A DNA stretch of 64,000 nucleotides from Lepisosteus oculatus (GCF_040954835.1 NC_090699.1:19725817-19789816); one strand, 5' to 3'. Numbered from the stretch's first letter, positions 15,001 through 29,335 are shown. Notes: a model not told the origin generated them from the sequence alone. Numbers and translations are program-made.

Positions 15001-18000
15001 GGTTTCTACATAATGTCCTACAGCTCTTGTTTGACAGACGCTCTTGTTGACTTTCTGTTTGCAGCTTTGTTACTGCATGAATTGTATGTGCATTGGGAGG
15101 TCACTTTGGTTCTAAAAAGAAAGCTGGAAATCATAGCCTTAAGCAGGAAATTGTTGTCATTAAGCTGGAGAAGCTGTATTTTTTCATATATAAAATTAGC
15201 AAATGAAATTTTTAAGCAATATAATTTTCAACAGTCTAAGTGTTAAATTCAACATCACCTGAAAGTTTCAAACTCTACTCTATCTATCAGTCAAGCCTAC
15301 TGAGTCAAGTCTTGCTTGACTCATATGTCAAGCTGGGACTTTAGGAAACAAGACACTTTGTACATTCTCCTGTCAATTTAGCGCATTTTCACTTTGAGCA
15401 TGATTATAAAAACTACAAAAATCACTCACAGAAAAGTAAATCTGTAACAAATGCCAGCAGAGGTCATGACAGAACAAGTTATCAGACTTAAAGCAGGAAA
15501 GTTTTTCAGATTTCCAGAATTTCTAACATTCTAAGAAGAAATCCAGTACAATTCAGTCAGTAGAGAAATACAATTCTAAACATTTAAAGTGCAGTAAAAT
15601 CAAATGCCGTAATATTTTCCAGATAAAATACATTTAGACAGCGCATTCACAGAATCTGCAATACTCGTTTGGGACTGAAACCAGTGCATGTCATCTTACA
15701 ACCTTATCAGCACACATCTGCTGCTGAGCCTCCAGGCTGCCTCCCATGACTGAGTAAACACAGATCCGGCCATCAAAGGAAGCAGCAGAGAGAAGAGCAG
15801 GATTCCTGGGACACCACTGCACATCAAAGCACCACTGGCTACTGGTAGGCAGCTCATAGATCACCTGGGAAAGAAATCGCAGATAAACAGTTAGCAAAGC
15901 AGCTGGACTGCATCAGCTGCTCCATGGATCTGTCTGTGTGAGCTGTGAGGACTGACTGCGTCTGACTTACCTCTCCTGTGGTTGGATTCCAGCACAGGAT
16001 CCTGTTGTCTTTAGCACTGCTAAGAAGGAGCTCTGGATCTGCCTGACTCCAGGACACAGACAGAATTCCCCTGGAAGGAAGCCGCATTCAGACACTTTCA
16101 CACCAGCAGCTACATACGGCCCTTCTAAATGAGAAGAACTGTGTGGCTATTTAAACAAAGCACTTGACCAATCCTTTACATATCTTGAAAAGGTGTTACT
16201 GACTACAAGTACAGTACGTGGCCATTGTTATCTTCAAATGGACTGCTACAAAACTAAACAACAAGCAATGACAGACAGCATCCAAGAAAATCCACACACC
16301 CACACGAGTCCTTTTGAGTGCTGCAACAGCTTCGGACTTGTGCAAATGACGAGATTTACCCTTCAGTTCAAAAGTATCGATCAGTCTACGGACCTCGTGT
16401 GGTTCTCCAGAACCTTCAGAGGGGACGTAGCGAACCGCAGATCCCACATCTGGATGACGGGCAAGCGGTCGTCTTCGGACGCCAGCACCAGCTGAGTGGC
16501 CACCTCAGGGTGCCACAGCATCCCGGAGCAATGCATCTGCAGTCCGAAATCAAAGACGTGGTCATGTCACAAGGAGAGGCAGAGCAGAATCAGAAATACA
16601 GTGGACGCAGTTAGTCAATCAAGTCACCCAGAAATACGATCTCCGAGACAAACTTGGACAAATTTCCTAGCTGTTTCTTTATTACAATGTGACAATGCAT
16701 GTGATCGGTTCTCAAGTCCAGACTGTGTGTTAACATGAAAAGCAGAGGTGGTGAGACCAATCAAAAACATCCCTGGACATTGCTGCCTTATTGGGAAATG
16801 CCTTCATTCATGCACACTCACCCTGTTGCTGTGGTCACTGATTTTAATGATTGGCTCGTTTTTTCTCAGGTCCCAAACAACAGCCTTACCACTGGGGTGC
16901 GCTGAAGCCAGGATGTGCTGGACCTGCCTATTCCAGGCAACGACACTAATGTCTTCATGTGGCTGCAAATCAAACAACATGGAGGTGAGACAGGGGAAAC
17001 TGTAAAGCTGAGGGTTTCCAACTCTGAAGCTGCAGTGCCCCAGTCTAGCTGGTTTTATAGGCAGCCATTACAGTAACAACTGATAAGGGATTGGAAACAT
17101 TTGGAATTGATTAAGGAGGCCATCTGCTAAATTAGGCGCTTTGGAGATCATTTTGAACCAAAATCACAGAACCCTCAGGATCCGAGTTCTCCTATTTGAA
17201 TCAAGTACATGCTGAATTGATTCATAATGTACAACTGTGCCCAAGCTTCAGGAACAGGTGACCTACAGGACTAATTGAATTAGGGCTCCCATGATCCAGG
17301 GAGTGAGACCCCTGCCTTACAACATCTCAGTCACCAAAGTGACGCCAAGCAACACTATGGGCAATAGGAAATAATCCACTTTTATGTTATGTACTTTTAG
17401 ACTCTGTATTTCTAAACTTCCTTATAGACTAATTTGAAAAACAATCTCAAACAGACTTAGAACAAGCACTTCACATGTTACATTGGCAAAAAAAGACATA
17501 TCATTAAAGTGCCCTTATCACAACATGCAAGGTTACTTTGCATAGATAAACAATTTACCTCAAAGGGCTCATGTATCACATTGATTTTACATATCTTTAC
17601 TTTCTTCTCTGGATTCCCAATCAGTTCATATGATCTGACAGTTCACTTAACATTTGCATTCTGAGGGTCAATGTTAAAAAATAAAATGTAAATATGCTCC
17701 TGTCATTTCTGCTTCCTCAAAGAATCAAACCACATCACGGCAGATAACCGTGATACCGCTGTCCTTCCAGTTAAACATTAAACATGAAAGAAAGCAAGCA
17801 AGAAACTCCACCATCTGGTTTTGTGTACATACTGGTCACTCCATTGTTGTCGCTTGTTTTCCTTATTGGGCATTGATCAAAAAGATTTTTGAGAAAGCCT
17901 GTGCAATAAGATTCGTAAGCATTAAAAGAGCTACAGATTTTTAAATTGTTCAAAAATTATCCTCCAGAATACAGCTTTTGAAAATATTCATATCAAACTA

Positions 18001-21000
18001 TTTAGGAAATAAGAAAAAAATCTAATAATACATGATTTCCATTATGAACCCTTTAAGAATTTCTTAACTACAGCATGTCCAGTTAGAATAGCCAGACTAG
18101 CAAAAGCAAACTGCATTACATACCAAATTAAAAAAACAGCAACAAAGTTTTATAAGTAGAACCAACCAACATAAAATCGACAGTCCAAAATACAAAGCAC
18201 GGGATGGTACTTGTGAATAGATTCACAACCATCTGCAAGCAGCAATTCATATAGTAACTATAATCCTGCTGGTGGTGTTTACAGTATCTGCTACAGTATG
18301 TTGTGTGAAAGAGGCTCCTGGTCCTGGAGGAACATTGTATCTGCTCGTTTTCATTCCAGCTGAGCTCTATATCTCCAGTGTTAATTAATGACTCACTTGA
18401 TCACCTTGCTTGTCTAGAATTTTATTTTAACTTGTTTCTTCTTTCAGTCCAAAAGGTGTCAACAATAAGCCATTCCAAGGGTGCTGTTTCTAACATCTTC
18501 AACGCACATAACTTTGTGTAGTGTGTCTGGCCCTTTGTTTTACATCTCACTGAAGGACAGTGCCTTTTAACAGTATAGTGTCCCCAACGCTATACTGGGG
18601 CATTAGGACCTACACAGACTATGGGGTGAGCGCCCCCTACTGGCTCCACTAACACCTCTTCCAGCTGCAGCCTTAGCTTTCCCAGGAGGTCTCCTATCCA
18701 GGTACTGGCCAAACTCACATCTGCTGAGCTTCAGTGGGTTGATGTGACAGGATGATAGGCCTACTGGCTATAATGAAAACATGCCCCAAATGGGAAACTG
18801 CAGCCAATGAGCCTTTGATTAAGAACTCAGTTGGAGCAAAAACCAGAATACACAGTGTTTCTTCAGGACCAGGGCTGGGAACCACTCTCGTACATACAAA
18901 AAACTGCAGAACTACTTTACAACAGACAGTAAAAGTCTTGTGGCTGCACCACATCTCATTTATTCAGTGAAAGAAGAGTGGAAGAGCCACAAAAAAAAAG
19001 TGTCACAATCCCCCCCGAGACCACACAGCTGTGATGCACCGTGCAGGAAACACACATGGACAGAGACCCTTCCAGTTCACAGAGCAGTGCTGCTATTCTT
19101 ACCTCACACAGCTATAAAGTAAAGAAACACAAAGACCATTTTAAAACAAAAGGTTTGAATGCCACAGATAGCCCTAACAATAACTGCTGGGCATCAGCAA
19201 CATATAGAAGAACAAATTATGGCTGCCACTCCTAAATTTGGCTCCTAAGCAATTTACATTTCAGAGTGTGTCTTAATATCTGTATTCCCACATGGATTGA
19301 ACAATATCACTTTACACAGGTCAACAAATGTACTCATCTGAATTAACCACATGGTTCTTGAAAAGCCCTCAGTTTAAAATTGCAAAGGTGTTCTTTTTTC
19401 ACCTTACTCATGAAATACACCTGTGCATCAGTTTTCGTATTACATTTTTGTTCTGAAAGTGTTTTTAAGATAATGACAAAGTCTGTCAAATACTTTATAA
19501 GATTATATAAGCTATGTACTACACACAATATATTTCTATGTAATACTGTCATGCACATGAAGTAAGCAAAAACACAACTGAAAACAAACCAGTAGAAATA
19601 TACCACACATTTCAGCACAACTCTATCCACAGGTCATTAAATACATGCATATTTAATGTAAAAAAGATTAACAAAAGAAGTGCTCAATGAATACTGATCC
19701 TAACAAAGATATGCCTTGGGTTTTGGACACCATGTATAGGTAATTTTATGATATTGAATGTTGTCTGAGAAAAAAACAGCAACTAAAAAAAGAAAAATGC
19801 ACAACTCTGAAAGTAAATTACCTGTGACTTTGTCCCTGGTGTCATTGGATTGTTAAAGTTATTCAAGTCCCAGATGTATATCTCTGAATCATTTGCTCCT
19901 GAAGCCAAAAGGTTGCTCTGAAACAGAGTGCATGTCCTCAAACTTAGAACATATTCAAAGGAATATAACAAGAAACAGTACCAGCAAGAATAAACGTAAA
20001 TCATTTTTACAAAGAGAGAGAAAGCAGACAAGAGCACCAATTATTATTAATGCATTAAAAGGAAACGACAAGGGGACCTCTTGAGTCACTTAACCAGTAA
20101 AGGAGGCCTGTGTCCAAGCGCAGGTAAAGCTCTATGATCACAGGTTCGAGCCTGGGTCATTACAGTCACTAGCTGACTGAGACTGGATTCCCTGAACTGT
20201 GGCCCACAGTGGGCTGAGCACCGCAGAGGGTGGTGGTGGGATTGGTCAACCTGGGTCTCTCATCTCTGAGGGACGCACTCCTCACCTAAAATCAGCACAA
20301 CTCAATGCACTCTCCCTTGAGAATCAGTTTAGCTCCTCCCGGCAAGCTCATCCAAATAAACTACCATTCTGTTCAGGACTACGGGAAACCTACCTGAAAA
20401 GGGTTGAAGTCAAGAGCCCGGACAGGGCCGGTGTGCTTCTCACACTGTCCTATAATTGCCTCTTTTCCCGACGCCAGTATCTCCTCCGGACTGTAAACGG
20501 TGACGACTCCATTTTCGCCTCCTCCCACGAGCCTCCCCGAGGACCCGTCCACGCCCATGCCGAAATTCACCCAGATCAGGCTGTGGAACCTGGGAGGGGA
20601 GGAAGACCATGTGCACAAAGGGCTCTCTTCACTCTGATGCAATACACCGTGGGAACTATAATAAATGTCTGCGCCATTCTCCGCTGTCAAGCTGAGAGTC
20701 TGAAGAAGGCTAGGTCCTTTCTCAAGGACCCCAGTCATCCCAGTCACAAACTGTTTTCTCTCCCACCGTCCGGTAAACTGTACTGAAGCATTCGGTCCAA
20801 GTCCAACAGACTACGGAACAGCTTCTACCTCCAGGTAATAAGACTGCTAAATAGCCAACCTGCAGCTCCTTTAGTAAATCACCTGTAATGGCTACATGGA
20901 CACACAGTTTTCACTGTATTCAGCATAACTGCACTACTTGTATATATTGCATACACCATGGACACATAGCAGCTCTACTCATATTGAGTTTTATTCCATT

Positions 21001-21852
21001 TCTATTACATCTAATATTATGTAACCTTTTTTTTGGTAACCTTAATTTTGTGATTTTGGTGATGCTTGTGATTTTTGTGAGCTCGCAGAAAAGACACTTC
21101 ATGGCCAGCAACTCCTGATAAACTTTGAAGTGATTCTGATTGGATTTGAGTCCGGCTTTCAGAGGTGAATCCCCATTAAGTTAACTGGGTCTGCTCTGGC
21201 ACAACAGTATTACAAGACAAGTCCCGCGGGAGAAGACGGGCTTCACGTGCAATGCTGCCACCCGCGCCACCTGAAGCAGCTCTCAGACAAAAACAACAAG
21301 GCTCGGGAGGACAGGGGCTTCTCGTTTACCTGTTGGAGGTAGGAAGGGTGCCTCGGAGTTTCATGTCCTGTGAAGGATCTGCAAAGTCCATTTCAAAAAT
21401 CTCCAGGGCGGCGCTGGTACTGAAAGACGCGTCCAGCTGCTGTGCCGAGGTGCCTGTAAAAGCACCAGAAAAGTGTTTTGGGGGGGTTGACCCTCTGCAG
21501 TAACCATCTGTTGAAAGAGCTGACAATCTGCATGCCAAGTAGATTGATATTACAAAATAAACATGTCAGATAGGGGGTGTTTAAGTAATACATGACTTCA
21601 GAAGAATTATAGGTGCTTAAAAAAATACACACAGGGTTTCTTGCTAATCAGTGGAAGTGCCAGTCCTGATCTTGTCCCAGCACTGCAGCTGTAAACTGTG
21701 TTACTCTGATAGCGGCCCAGCTGCGAGACAAGCAGCGACTCGGATTCCCAGTGAGTGTGGGGAGGGGTCGTACCTGTGGCCAGGTAGGCCGGGTGAAGAG
21801 AGGCCGGACTCCACGCTTGCTGCGCGGTCCTTTGGATTTCTTTCAGCTTCAT
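1..21852 (-). CDS. SEC31B: SEC31B, COPII outer-coat protein (23 coding exons read, 3' end off the window)
   Basis: SEC31 pairs with SEC13 to form the outer cage of COPII vesicles that leave the endoplasmic reticulum. Exons in transcript order: 21774-21852, 21330-21453, 20394-20589, 19822-19917, 16822-16962, 16394-16536, 15971-16070, 15700-15864, 14413-14565, 13301-13531, 11942-12016, 11696-11788, 11318-11438, 10505-10683, 9812-9938, 9249-9394, 8633-8806, 7877-8041, 7345-7531, 6427-6816, 3466-3524, 671-817 and 1-47 (cut). All junctions are GT-AG and phases are continuous, giving about 1112 residues. Residues 1 to about 400 are WD40 repeats, starting [16 protein letters not shown]. Residues about 550-800 are the helical ACE1-type region ([32 protein letters not shown]). 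Residues about 836-1030 are Pro/Ser/Gly-rich. The [16 protein letters not shown] motif precedes the missing C-terminal domain. The stretch around [14 protein letters not shown] and the NDUFB8 neighbour favour SEC31B over SEC31A. Exon 6 has an atypical donor, GTCCGT. Confidence 0.93.
818..3465 (-). other. SEC31B intron between exons 21 and 22, no gene seen
   Basis: About 2.65 kb of AT-rich intron. Short open frames (for example at 2174-2440) lack any domain, codon bias or splice context. I saw no RNA gene and no recognisable transposon. Confidence 0.6.
3525..6149 (-). other. SEC31B intron between exons 20 and 21, nothing recognised outside the LINE tail
   Basis: AT-rich intron with scattered poly-A and poly-T runs. 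The only identifiable insertion is the CR1-like tail at its 5' end (6150-6383). Confidence 0.55.
6150..6383 (-). mobile_element. CR1-like LINE, 3' end fragment next to SEC31B exon 20
   Basis: The minus strand encodes the C-terminus of a CR1/L2-type ORF2: [20 protein letters not shown], then [20 protein letters not shown] and KWLNEI. The end GAGATGGGCTGAATGGCCTC is the 3' tail. It sits in the intron less than 50 bases from the donor of the largest coding exon of SEC31B. Confidence 0.8.
8170..8545. repeat. Degenerate minisatellite, unit about 62 bp, about six copies
   Basis: The intron between SEC31B exons 17 and 18 holds a pyrimidine-rich tandem array. Each unit includes ATTCTCTCTTTCGCTATA, then TTCTCTATGCATTCCCTGAT, then an A/T-rich CACATTCTCTGATGATTAT segment. 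The CCCTGAT/CCCTAAT landmark recurs at about 8277, 8339, 8405, 8463 and 8525, a spacing of 58-66 bases. The units have diverged by substitutions and small indels. Confidence 0.8.
13130..13273 (+). mobile_element. CR1-like LINE 3' tail, forward, next to SEC31B exon 10
   Basis: The plus strand reads CAGAAATGGCTGGATGAGAT, a later AGTAGGCCGAAGGGCCACCT, and finally TCGTTCGCCACTGTTCTTAT. This is the end of the same LINE family as at 6150-6383, with the TTCTTATGTT terminal repeat. It ends about 30 bases from the exon 10 donor side. Confidence 0.7.
13669..14215 (+). mobile_element. 5S-rRNA-derived SINE (SINE3-like), near full length
   Basis: The head resembles 5S rRNA: GCCATATCATCCTGCAG, then CTAAGCAGGTGAGCTTGGTTAGCACCTGGATGGG and AGACCTCCTGGGAA (here split to keep short), equivalent to the internal-promoter half of the 5S gene. 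A long central body follows, with ACGTTAAACTGAGGTCC and GTGTGGTGAGCGTTATGGCG. The tail GTAAAGCGCTTTGAGTG, then AGCGCTATATAAGTATAAG, is the L2-type tail shared by several fish SINEs. It lies in the SEC31B intron between exons 9 and 10. Confidence 0.85.
14665..14850 (+). mobile_element. tRNA-derived SINE with L2-like tail in a SEC31B intron
   Basis: GTGGGTTCAAATCACAGG is a B-box-like element, followed by CAAACCCTTGAGCAACG. The end CGCTTTGGATAAAAGCATC, then AGACAAATAAAC, is the L2-type tail of many fish SINEs. It lies between SEC31B exons 8 and 9. Confidence 0.7.
18303..18420. repeat. Dispersed repeat related to the foldback element
   Basis: GGCTCCTGGTCCTGGAGG, then TCTGCTCGTTTTCATTCCAG and CTGAGCTCTATATC, repeats the core of the 43345-43580 element. 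It lies in the SEC31B intron between exons 4 and 5. A weaker relative of the CCTGGTTCTCAAGCACC type occurs at about 50555. Family not identified. Confidence 0.45.
18545..18755 (-). mobile_element. 5S-rRNA-derived SINE, truncated copy in reverse orientation
   Basis: Read on the minus strand this has the same head as the copy at 13669-14215: GTACCTGGATAGGAGACC, TCCTGGGAAAGC, then GGAAGAGGTGTTAGTGG and AGTAGGGGGCGCTCACCCC. It stops after the first third of the element, so the body and L2-like tail are missing. It lies in the SEC31B intron between exons 4 and 5. Confidence 0.8.
18629..18643 (-). promoter_or_regulatory. CTCF-like motif carried by the 5S-SINE
   Basis: The minus strand reads CCAGTAGGGGGCGCT, a full match to the core CCASYAGRKGGC. 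The equivalent site in the other 5S-SINE copy (13786-13800) reads CCAGAAGGGGGCGCT, one mismatch. Confidence 0.5.
20085..20300 (+). mobile_element. Probable tRNA-derived SINE fragment in SEC31B intron 3
   Basis: GATCACAGGTTCGAGCCTGG resembles a tRNA B box, followed by GACTGGATTCCCTGAACTG and GGGATTGGTCAACCTGGG. I recognise the layout of a SINE but not the exact family. The 3' boundary is uncertain. Confidence 0.45.
20692..21150 (+). mobile_element. L2-clade LINE, 3' end fragment in SEC31B intron 3
   Basis: The plus strand encodes the end of an L2-type reverse transcriptase ORF ([20 protein letters not shown], then LPPSGKLY). The 3' UTR with GTGAGCTCGCAGAAAAGACA is also present in the reverse copy at 28395-29335. 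It is a 5'-truncated insertion. Confidence 0.8.
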
Positions 21853-22644
21853 TGTTCCTCCAGATGCCAGAAAGGCGTCACTTCGCACAAAAAAAAAATC
21901 TGTCTTCAATGCGTACAAAAGACAATAATAAACTTAATGACAATAGCAACAATAGCAGGGTGCAGTTAACCATCTCCCACTCTCACGCGCTAAGTGGAGT
22001 ATGAGCAAACAAGTCCCGTATTTCTATGACTGTAATTTATCATTTGAAAATAAGTTATAGTTCTGTACAGATCATACAGAATGACAGGAGCTGGAAACAC
22101 GGACATGTATAACGGTAATGGCATCTAGTAAAACTATTTTCAGGGTGGTTTTCAATTTAATGAATATTGGAGGCTAATTCATTGCACTTCTCGTAGACCT
22201 GCATCATTCTCCTAAATCTGTTATTAATAAACGTTTCAGTATGAAATAATAACTGCATGACTGATACAATTAAGAAAGAAAATGGCCCAAACAGATAAGA
22301 TAAAAAACACAGTTTTATTCTCTATTTCTTAACAAATGACGCCAGCAAAAATGCGATCAAACTAATGTTAACATTTGCGGATCTAAAATGTATATTTCTT
22401 TCAAAATCTGTGCAATGTTGCAAAGGGTAACGTGGGCCTGCCATTCCCTTTCGGCTACACAGACTACAGACAGTTCCATTAATTACTGGGCACAGCTACC
22501 CTCTAATGCAGTCCATTCTAAAGCCAACAAAGGTGTCAAGGATTCAGGCAATTAGAGTATACTCACAGTTGATATCAATGCGTCTTCTATAGCTGTTCCT
22601 GTCTATTTCAAGCCCGAAAGGTGCCTTGTCCACCCAACACTCCC

Positions 22645-22668
22645 TGCATCTGCGTCGGGATGTGTAGT
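22645..22668 (-). promoter_or_regulatory. ZNF143/SBS-like motif at the SEC31B 5' end
   Basis: The minus strand reads ACTACACATCCC followed within a few bases by GCAGATGCA. This resembles the ZNF143 (Staf) binding site ACTACAATTCCC...TGC that is common in housekeeping promoters. The first six bases match exactly and the next six match at four or more positions. The site lies within the presumed first exon, a usual place for such sites. This is motif reading only. Confidence 0.4.
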
Positions 22669-22690
22669 TCTTTTCCCTCGGAAGCCTCAC

Positions 22691-22711
22691 GCTACGGAGG
22701 CCGAGAGGGAC
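22691..22711 (-). promoter_or_regulatory. 21-bp promoter motif, SEC31B copy
   Basis: On the minus strand this reads GTCCCTCTC, four variable bases, then TCCGTAGC. The same 21-bp layout recurs just upstream of NDUFB8 at 27964-27984 on the same strand, with 18 of 21 positions identical. It sits at the 5' edge of the presumed first exon. I do not recognise a named factor for it. Confidence 0.45.
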
Positions 22712-22904
22712 AAAACTGCTTGGCAAAAAAACCCAACTGAAAATCGCCCGAAGCGAAGAAATTCACGATAAGTCTTTTGCATAGTATAGTAGTTAGTATT
22801 TAATTGTTCCAAGGATTTTATCCTGTTTTGATAACAGGTTGGGCAGCTTGTTCTCTACTCTAATTCCACTTTGGATAAAAAGGTTGTAAATGCATATACC
22901 TGTC

Positions 22905-23075
22905 GTTTCTACTCGTTTCTATCAATTCGTGTTTCAGCTCTGTATTCTGAATAGGCCCACTGCGTTAACTTTGTCAATGGTTTTGAGGATTTTTTCCAAT
23001 ATTGTTATCAGGGGAATCAGGTTCTCTTGTAGTCTTCTCTGTTCAATAGTAAAAACAAAAGATTGTTTACAAAGA
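22905..23075 (-). mobile_element. CR1-like LINE fragment upstream of SEC31B
   Basis: The minus strand contains TTGAACAGAGAAGACTACAA, then ATTGACAAAGTTAACGCAGT. This corresponds to the SLEQRRLQ...IDKVN part of the CR1-like ORF2 C-terminus. It is short and decayed. Confidence 0.6.
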
Positions 23076-23989
23076 ACTCATCACTACAGTTGGTGCTTAC
23101 AAGTTCTTATTATAGTTTTTTATTATATTATTCTTATTGTGTGGTGAGAACAGCTACAAGTGGGTAGGTAAATGTTCAGAGAAAACAATCACTCCAGTGG
23201 TGCTGGAAGCTATATTTATATTATAATTATAGAAATAGTTATGTATTTCTTGTACTGTGGTGCAACAACAAAAAATGTCTTCTAAAAACAGCAAACACCT
23301 TTATGGTTACAGATAGCATCGCTACACACAAAGAGACAGTTAAAGTTTATTCCATGCTGAAAGGAAAAGATAAGAGACACGGTGTTTTGGTTGTGGAGCC
23401 TTCTTCAGGACACCTGGAGAAGACTGCAGATGAAGCGTTGCATCACTCCTTTTTCCTTTCAGCAGAGTGCTGTTACTTGTTCCTTTGCAGCTGCTGTCGC
23501 AGCTCCCGACTCAAACTCCTATAACTACATATATGCAGAAACTTCAGTACATACAAGTGACACAGGTACTGTACTCAAAGTTAACTTTCCTGTTGTTTTT
23601 CTGTGAGAAATAACTGCTGGCAGATACTAAAAGACATTCTTATAAAGCCAGGACAGGGGTTTGTGTTCAGTGCACATCCAACTCTTCCTTTTTTCTTTCT
23701 GGGAGTTAAGGTTTTGGTGCACTTAAGCAATTACAAAATAACCCATTTTACAGCTGAACAAAACTTTTACTCTAACAAATACCTGTGCTGTGTGACTGTG
23801 TCATACCTACTGTAGAGTAAACCACACAGGAATTGAACTTAACAGGACTGATGCAGGCACATATAATTGTGCTTTCAATTGAATGGATAAAATAAGGGTT
23901 TTGGAAGACCGCTTCATCATATATTTGTATTTACATGATATACAGTATTAGAACACACTAGGAGAACATTGAGGAGGTGTAATTTCAGC

Positions 23990-24268
23990 TTCTTGGTCCA
24001 TCCACCTTTAGAAAGCTCCTTATTTCCGGTCATTGTCCTAGAAACCAGGAGCCCACTGTATCCCCAGAAGAACAGGGCACAAGGCAGGACTACATGCTGG
24101 AAGGAACGCCAGTTGATTACAGGGCATGCACACACACTCAGGGACAACTCAGAGACACCTATTAACCTCTCCAGTATGTCGCTGAAGACAGAAAGAAACC
24201 AGAGCCATTTAAAAAACCCAGGCGAACATGAAACTAACCTGCAAACTCCACACACAAGCCCGAGCTAA
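23990..24268 (-). mobile_element. tRNA-derived SINE body, reverse orientation, between SEC31B and NDUFB8
   Basis: On the minus strand this reads GTGTGGAGTTTGCAGG, then CTGGTTTCT, GTTGTCCCTGAGTGTG, CAACTGGCGTTCCTTCC and CCTGCCTTGTGCCC. This is the same family as the copy at 36955-37268, lacking the tRNA-like head. Confidence 0.65.
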
Positions 24269-24318
24269 ATGTATACAGTTAAAGCAAACATAACAATAAC
24301 ATTGTTCATATAGTAAAG

Positions 24319-24324
24319 TTTATT
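24319..24324 (-). terminator. NDUFB8: Polyadenylation signal of NDUFB8
   Basis: AATAAA on the minus strand, about 50 bases past the NDUFB8 stop codon. The spacing suits the short 3' UTR usual for this gene. Confidence 0.7.
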
Positions 24325-24376
24325 AGAATAACAGCCATAATAAGATTCTATACAACGGACAGACTCAGTTTAAACA

Positions 24377-27914
<3,538 letters not shown>

Positions 27915-27963
27915 GTTGCCTGATCAGCTCGGAAACACCGATTACGCCTGCGCGAGCTCTGAG

Positions 27964-27984
27964 GCTACGGAACCTGAGAGGGAC
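27964..27984 (-). promoter_or_regulatory. 21-bp promoter motif, NDUFB8 copy
   Basis: GTCCCTCTC, four bases, then TCCGTAGC on the minus strand, 50 bases upstream of the NDUFB8 ATG. It matches the SEC31B copy at 22691-22711 at 18 of 21 positions, with both outer blocks identical. Confidence 0.45.
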
Positions 27985-28394
27985 GGAAGATTAAAAAAAA
28001 ACCCAGTACTGAAGATCACTGGGGAGGGAGTTCATAGCAGGTTGACCTTTATTGGGAGGTATTGTTTATCAGCAATTCCCCTGCCTATCTGGAATTATAT
28101 TTCATTAAAACGTGTGTTTGCAAATGTTAACACTGAAGAGAAGTACTGCTTGACTAAACTTCAGTCAAGTGTAAATGTACTACTGTGTGTGTTATTTTTA
28201 CAGTATTTCTGCTCTCCTGATAATCAAATTTGCGTAATAAAGAATATTATTATTCTTGTGGCCAGAGTTATTAATTTGAGTGAAAGGATGACGTTTAATA
28301 TATAACTGCACTTACAATGCAGACAAATGACAGGTGATGACAGTTTATTAAACATACAGTATAATCTCCAGATACCAACTCAAGATAACAATAG

Positions 28395-29335
28395 ATCAAA
28401 TCAAATCAAAGTTTATTTATCAAATGCACAACAACACGGCGTGCAGCAGTAGTTGCTGGCAATGAATTGTCTTTTTCTGCGAGCTCACAAAAATTACAAG
28501 AATCACAAAAATCACAAAAATTCACAAAAACACAAAAATCACAAAATTGAGGTTACATTTTTGATATTTGAATAAAACTCAATATGAGTAGAGCTGCTAT
28601 GTGTCCATGGTGTATGCAATATATACATGTAGTGCAGTTATGCTGAATACAGTGAAAACTGTGTGTCCATGTAGCCATTACAGGGGATTTACTGAAGGAG
28701 CTGCAGGTTGGCTATTTAGCAGTCTTATTGCCTGGAGGTAGAAGCTGTTCCGTAGTCTGTTGGACTTTGACCGAATGCTTTGGTATCGTTTACCAGATGG
28801 TAGGAGGGAAAACAGTTTGTGACTGGGATGACTGGGGTCCTTGAGAATGGACCTGGCCTTCTTCAGACATCTAGCTGAGTAGATATCCTGGATGTTTGGT
28901 AGCTCACAACCGGTGATGAGCTGCGCTGACTTCACCACCCTCTGCAGTACTTTGTGTTCCCTTGCGAAGCAGCTCCCAGACCAGGCAGTGATGCAACCAG
29001 TCAGGATGCTCTCAATGGTGCACCTGTAGAAGTTGGCCTGGATACAGTATGTGACGGCATGCCCAACTTCTTTAGCCTGCGGAGAAAGAATAGGTGCTAC
29101 CGTGCTGTCTTGACCACGGTGTTGGTGTGGAGGGTCCAGGTTAAATCCTCTGAGATGTTAACTCCCAGGAACTTAAAGCTGCTGATCCTCTCCACTGCAG
29201 TCTCATTGATGTGAATAGGTGTGTGGTCTCCACCCTGATGTTTCCTATAGTCCACAATCATCTCCTTAGTCTTACTGATGTTCAGAGAGAGGTTGTTCTC
29301 CTGGCACCATACTGCCACCACTCCTCAGATGGTGC
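28395..29335 (-). mobile_element. L2-clade LINE, 3' portion, between NDUFB8 and HIF1AN
   Basis: The minus strand carries decayed reverse-transcriptase sequence: NNLSLNISKTKEMIVDYRKH, FKFLGVNISEDLTWTLHTNT and, further on, [20 protein letters not shown], with [17 protein letters not shown]. An AT-rich 3' UTR ends near 28395. Frame breaks and truncation make it inactive. It occupies about half of the 1.9 kb between the divergent NDUFB8 and HIF1AN start codons. Confidence 0.85.

Larger units (their letters stand above)
16963..19821 (-). other. SEC31B intron between exons 4 and 5, repeats only
   Basis: This 2.9 kb intron contains a truncated 5S-SINE (18545-18755) and a dispersed repeat (18303-18420). 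The rest shows no coding or RNA-gene signal. Confidence 0.55.
22567..22712 (-). other. SEC31B: Probable 5' non-coding first exon of SEC31B
   Basis: A strong donor (AACT then GTGAGT, exon end at 22567) on the minus strand lies about 0.7 kb upstream of the SEC31B start-codon exon, in a locally GC-richer stretch. A short untranslated first exon followed by an exon carrying the ATG near its 5' end fits the usual SEC31 layout. The upstream boundary is a guess. The acceptor of the ATG exon is ambiguous: AG dinucleotides near 21858, 21877 and 21900 are all possible. Confidence 0.5.

Noticed and set aside
20199-20786. A 195-codon open frame on the plus strand
   Set aside because: It is made of SINE sequence, the antisense of SEC31B exon 3 and the start of an L2 fragment. 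No independent protein is supported.
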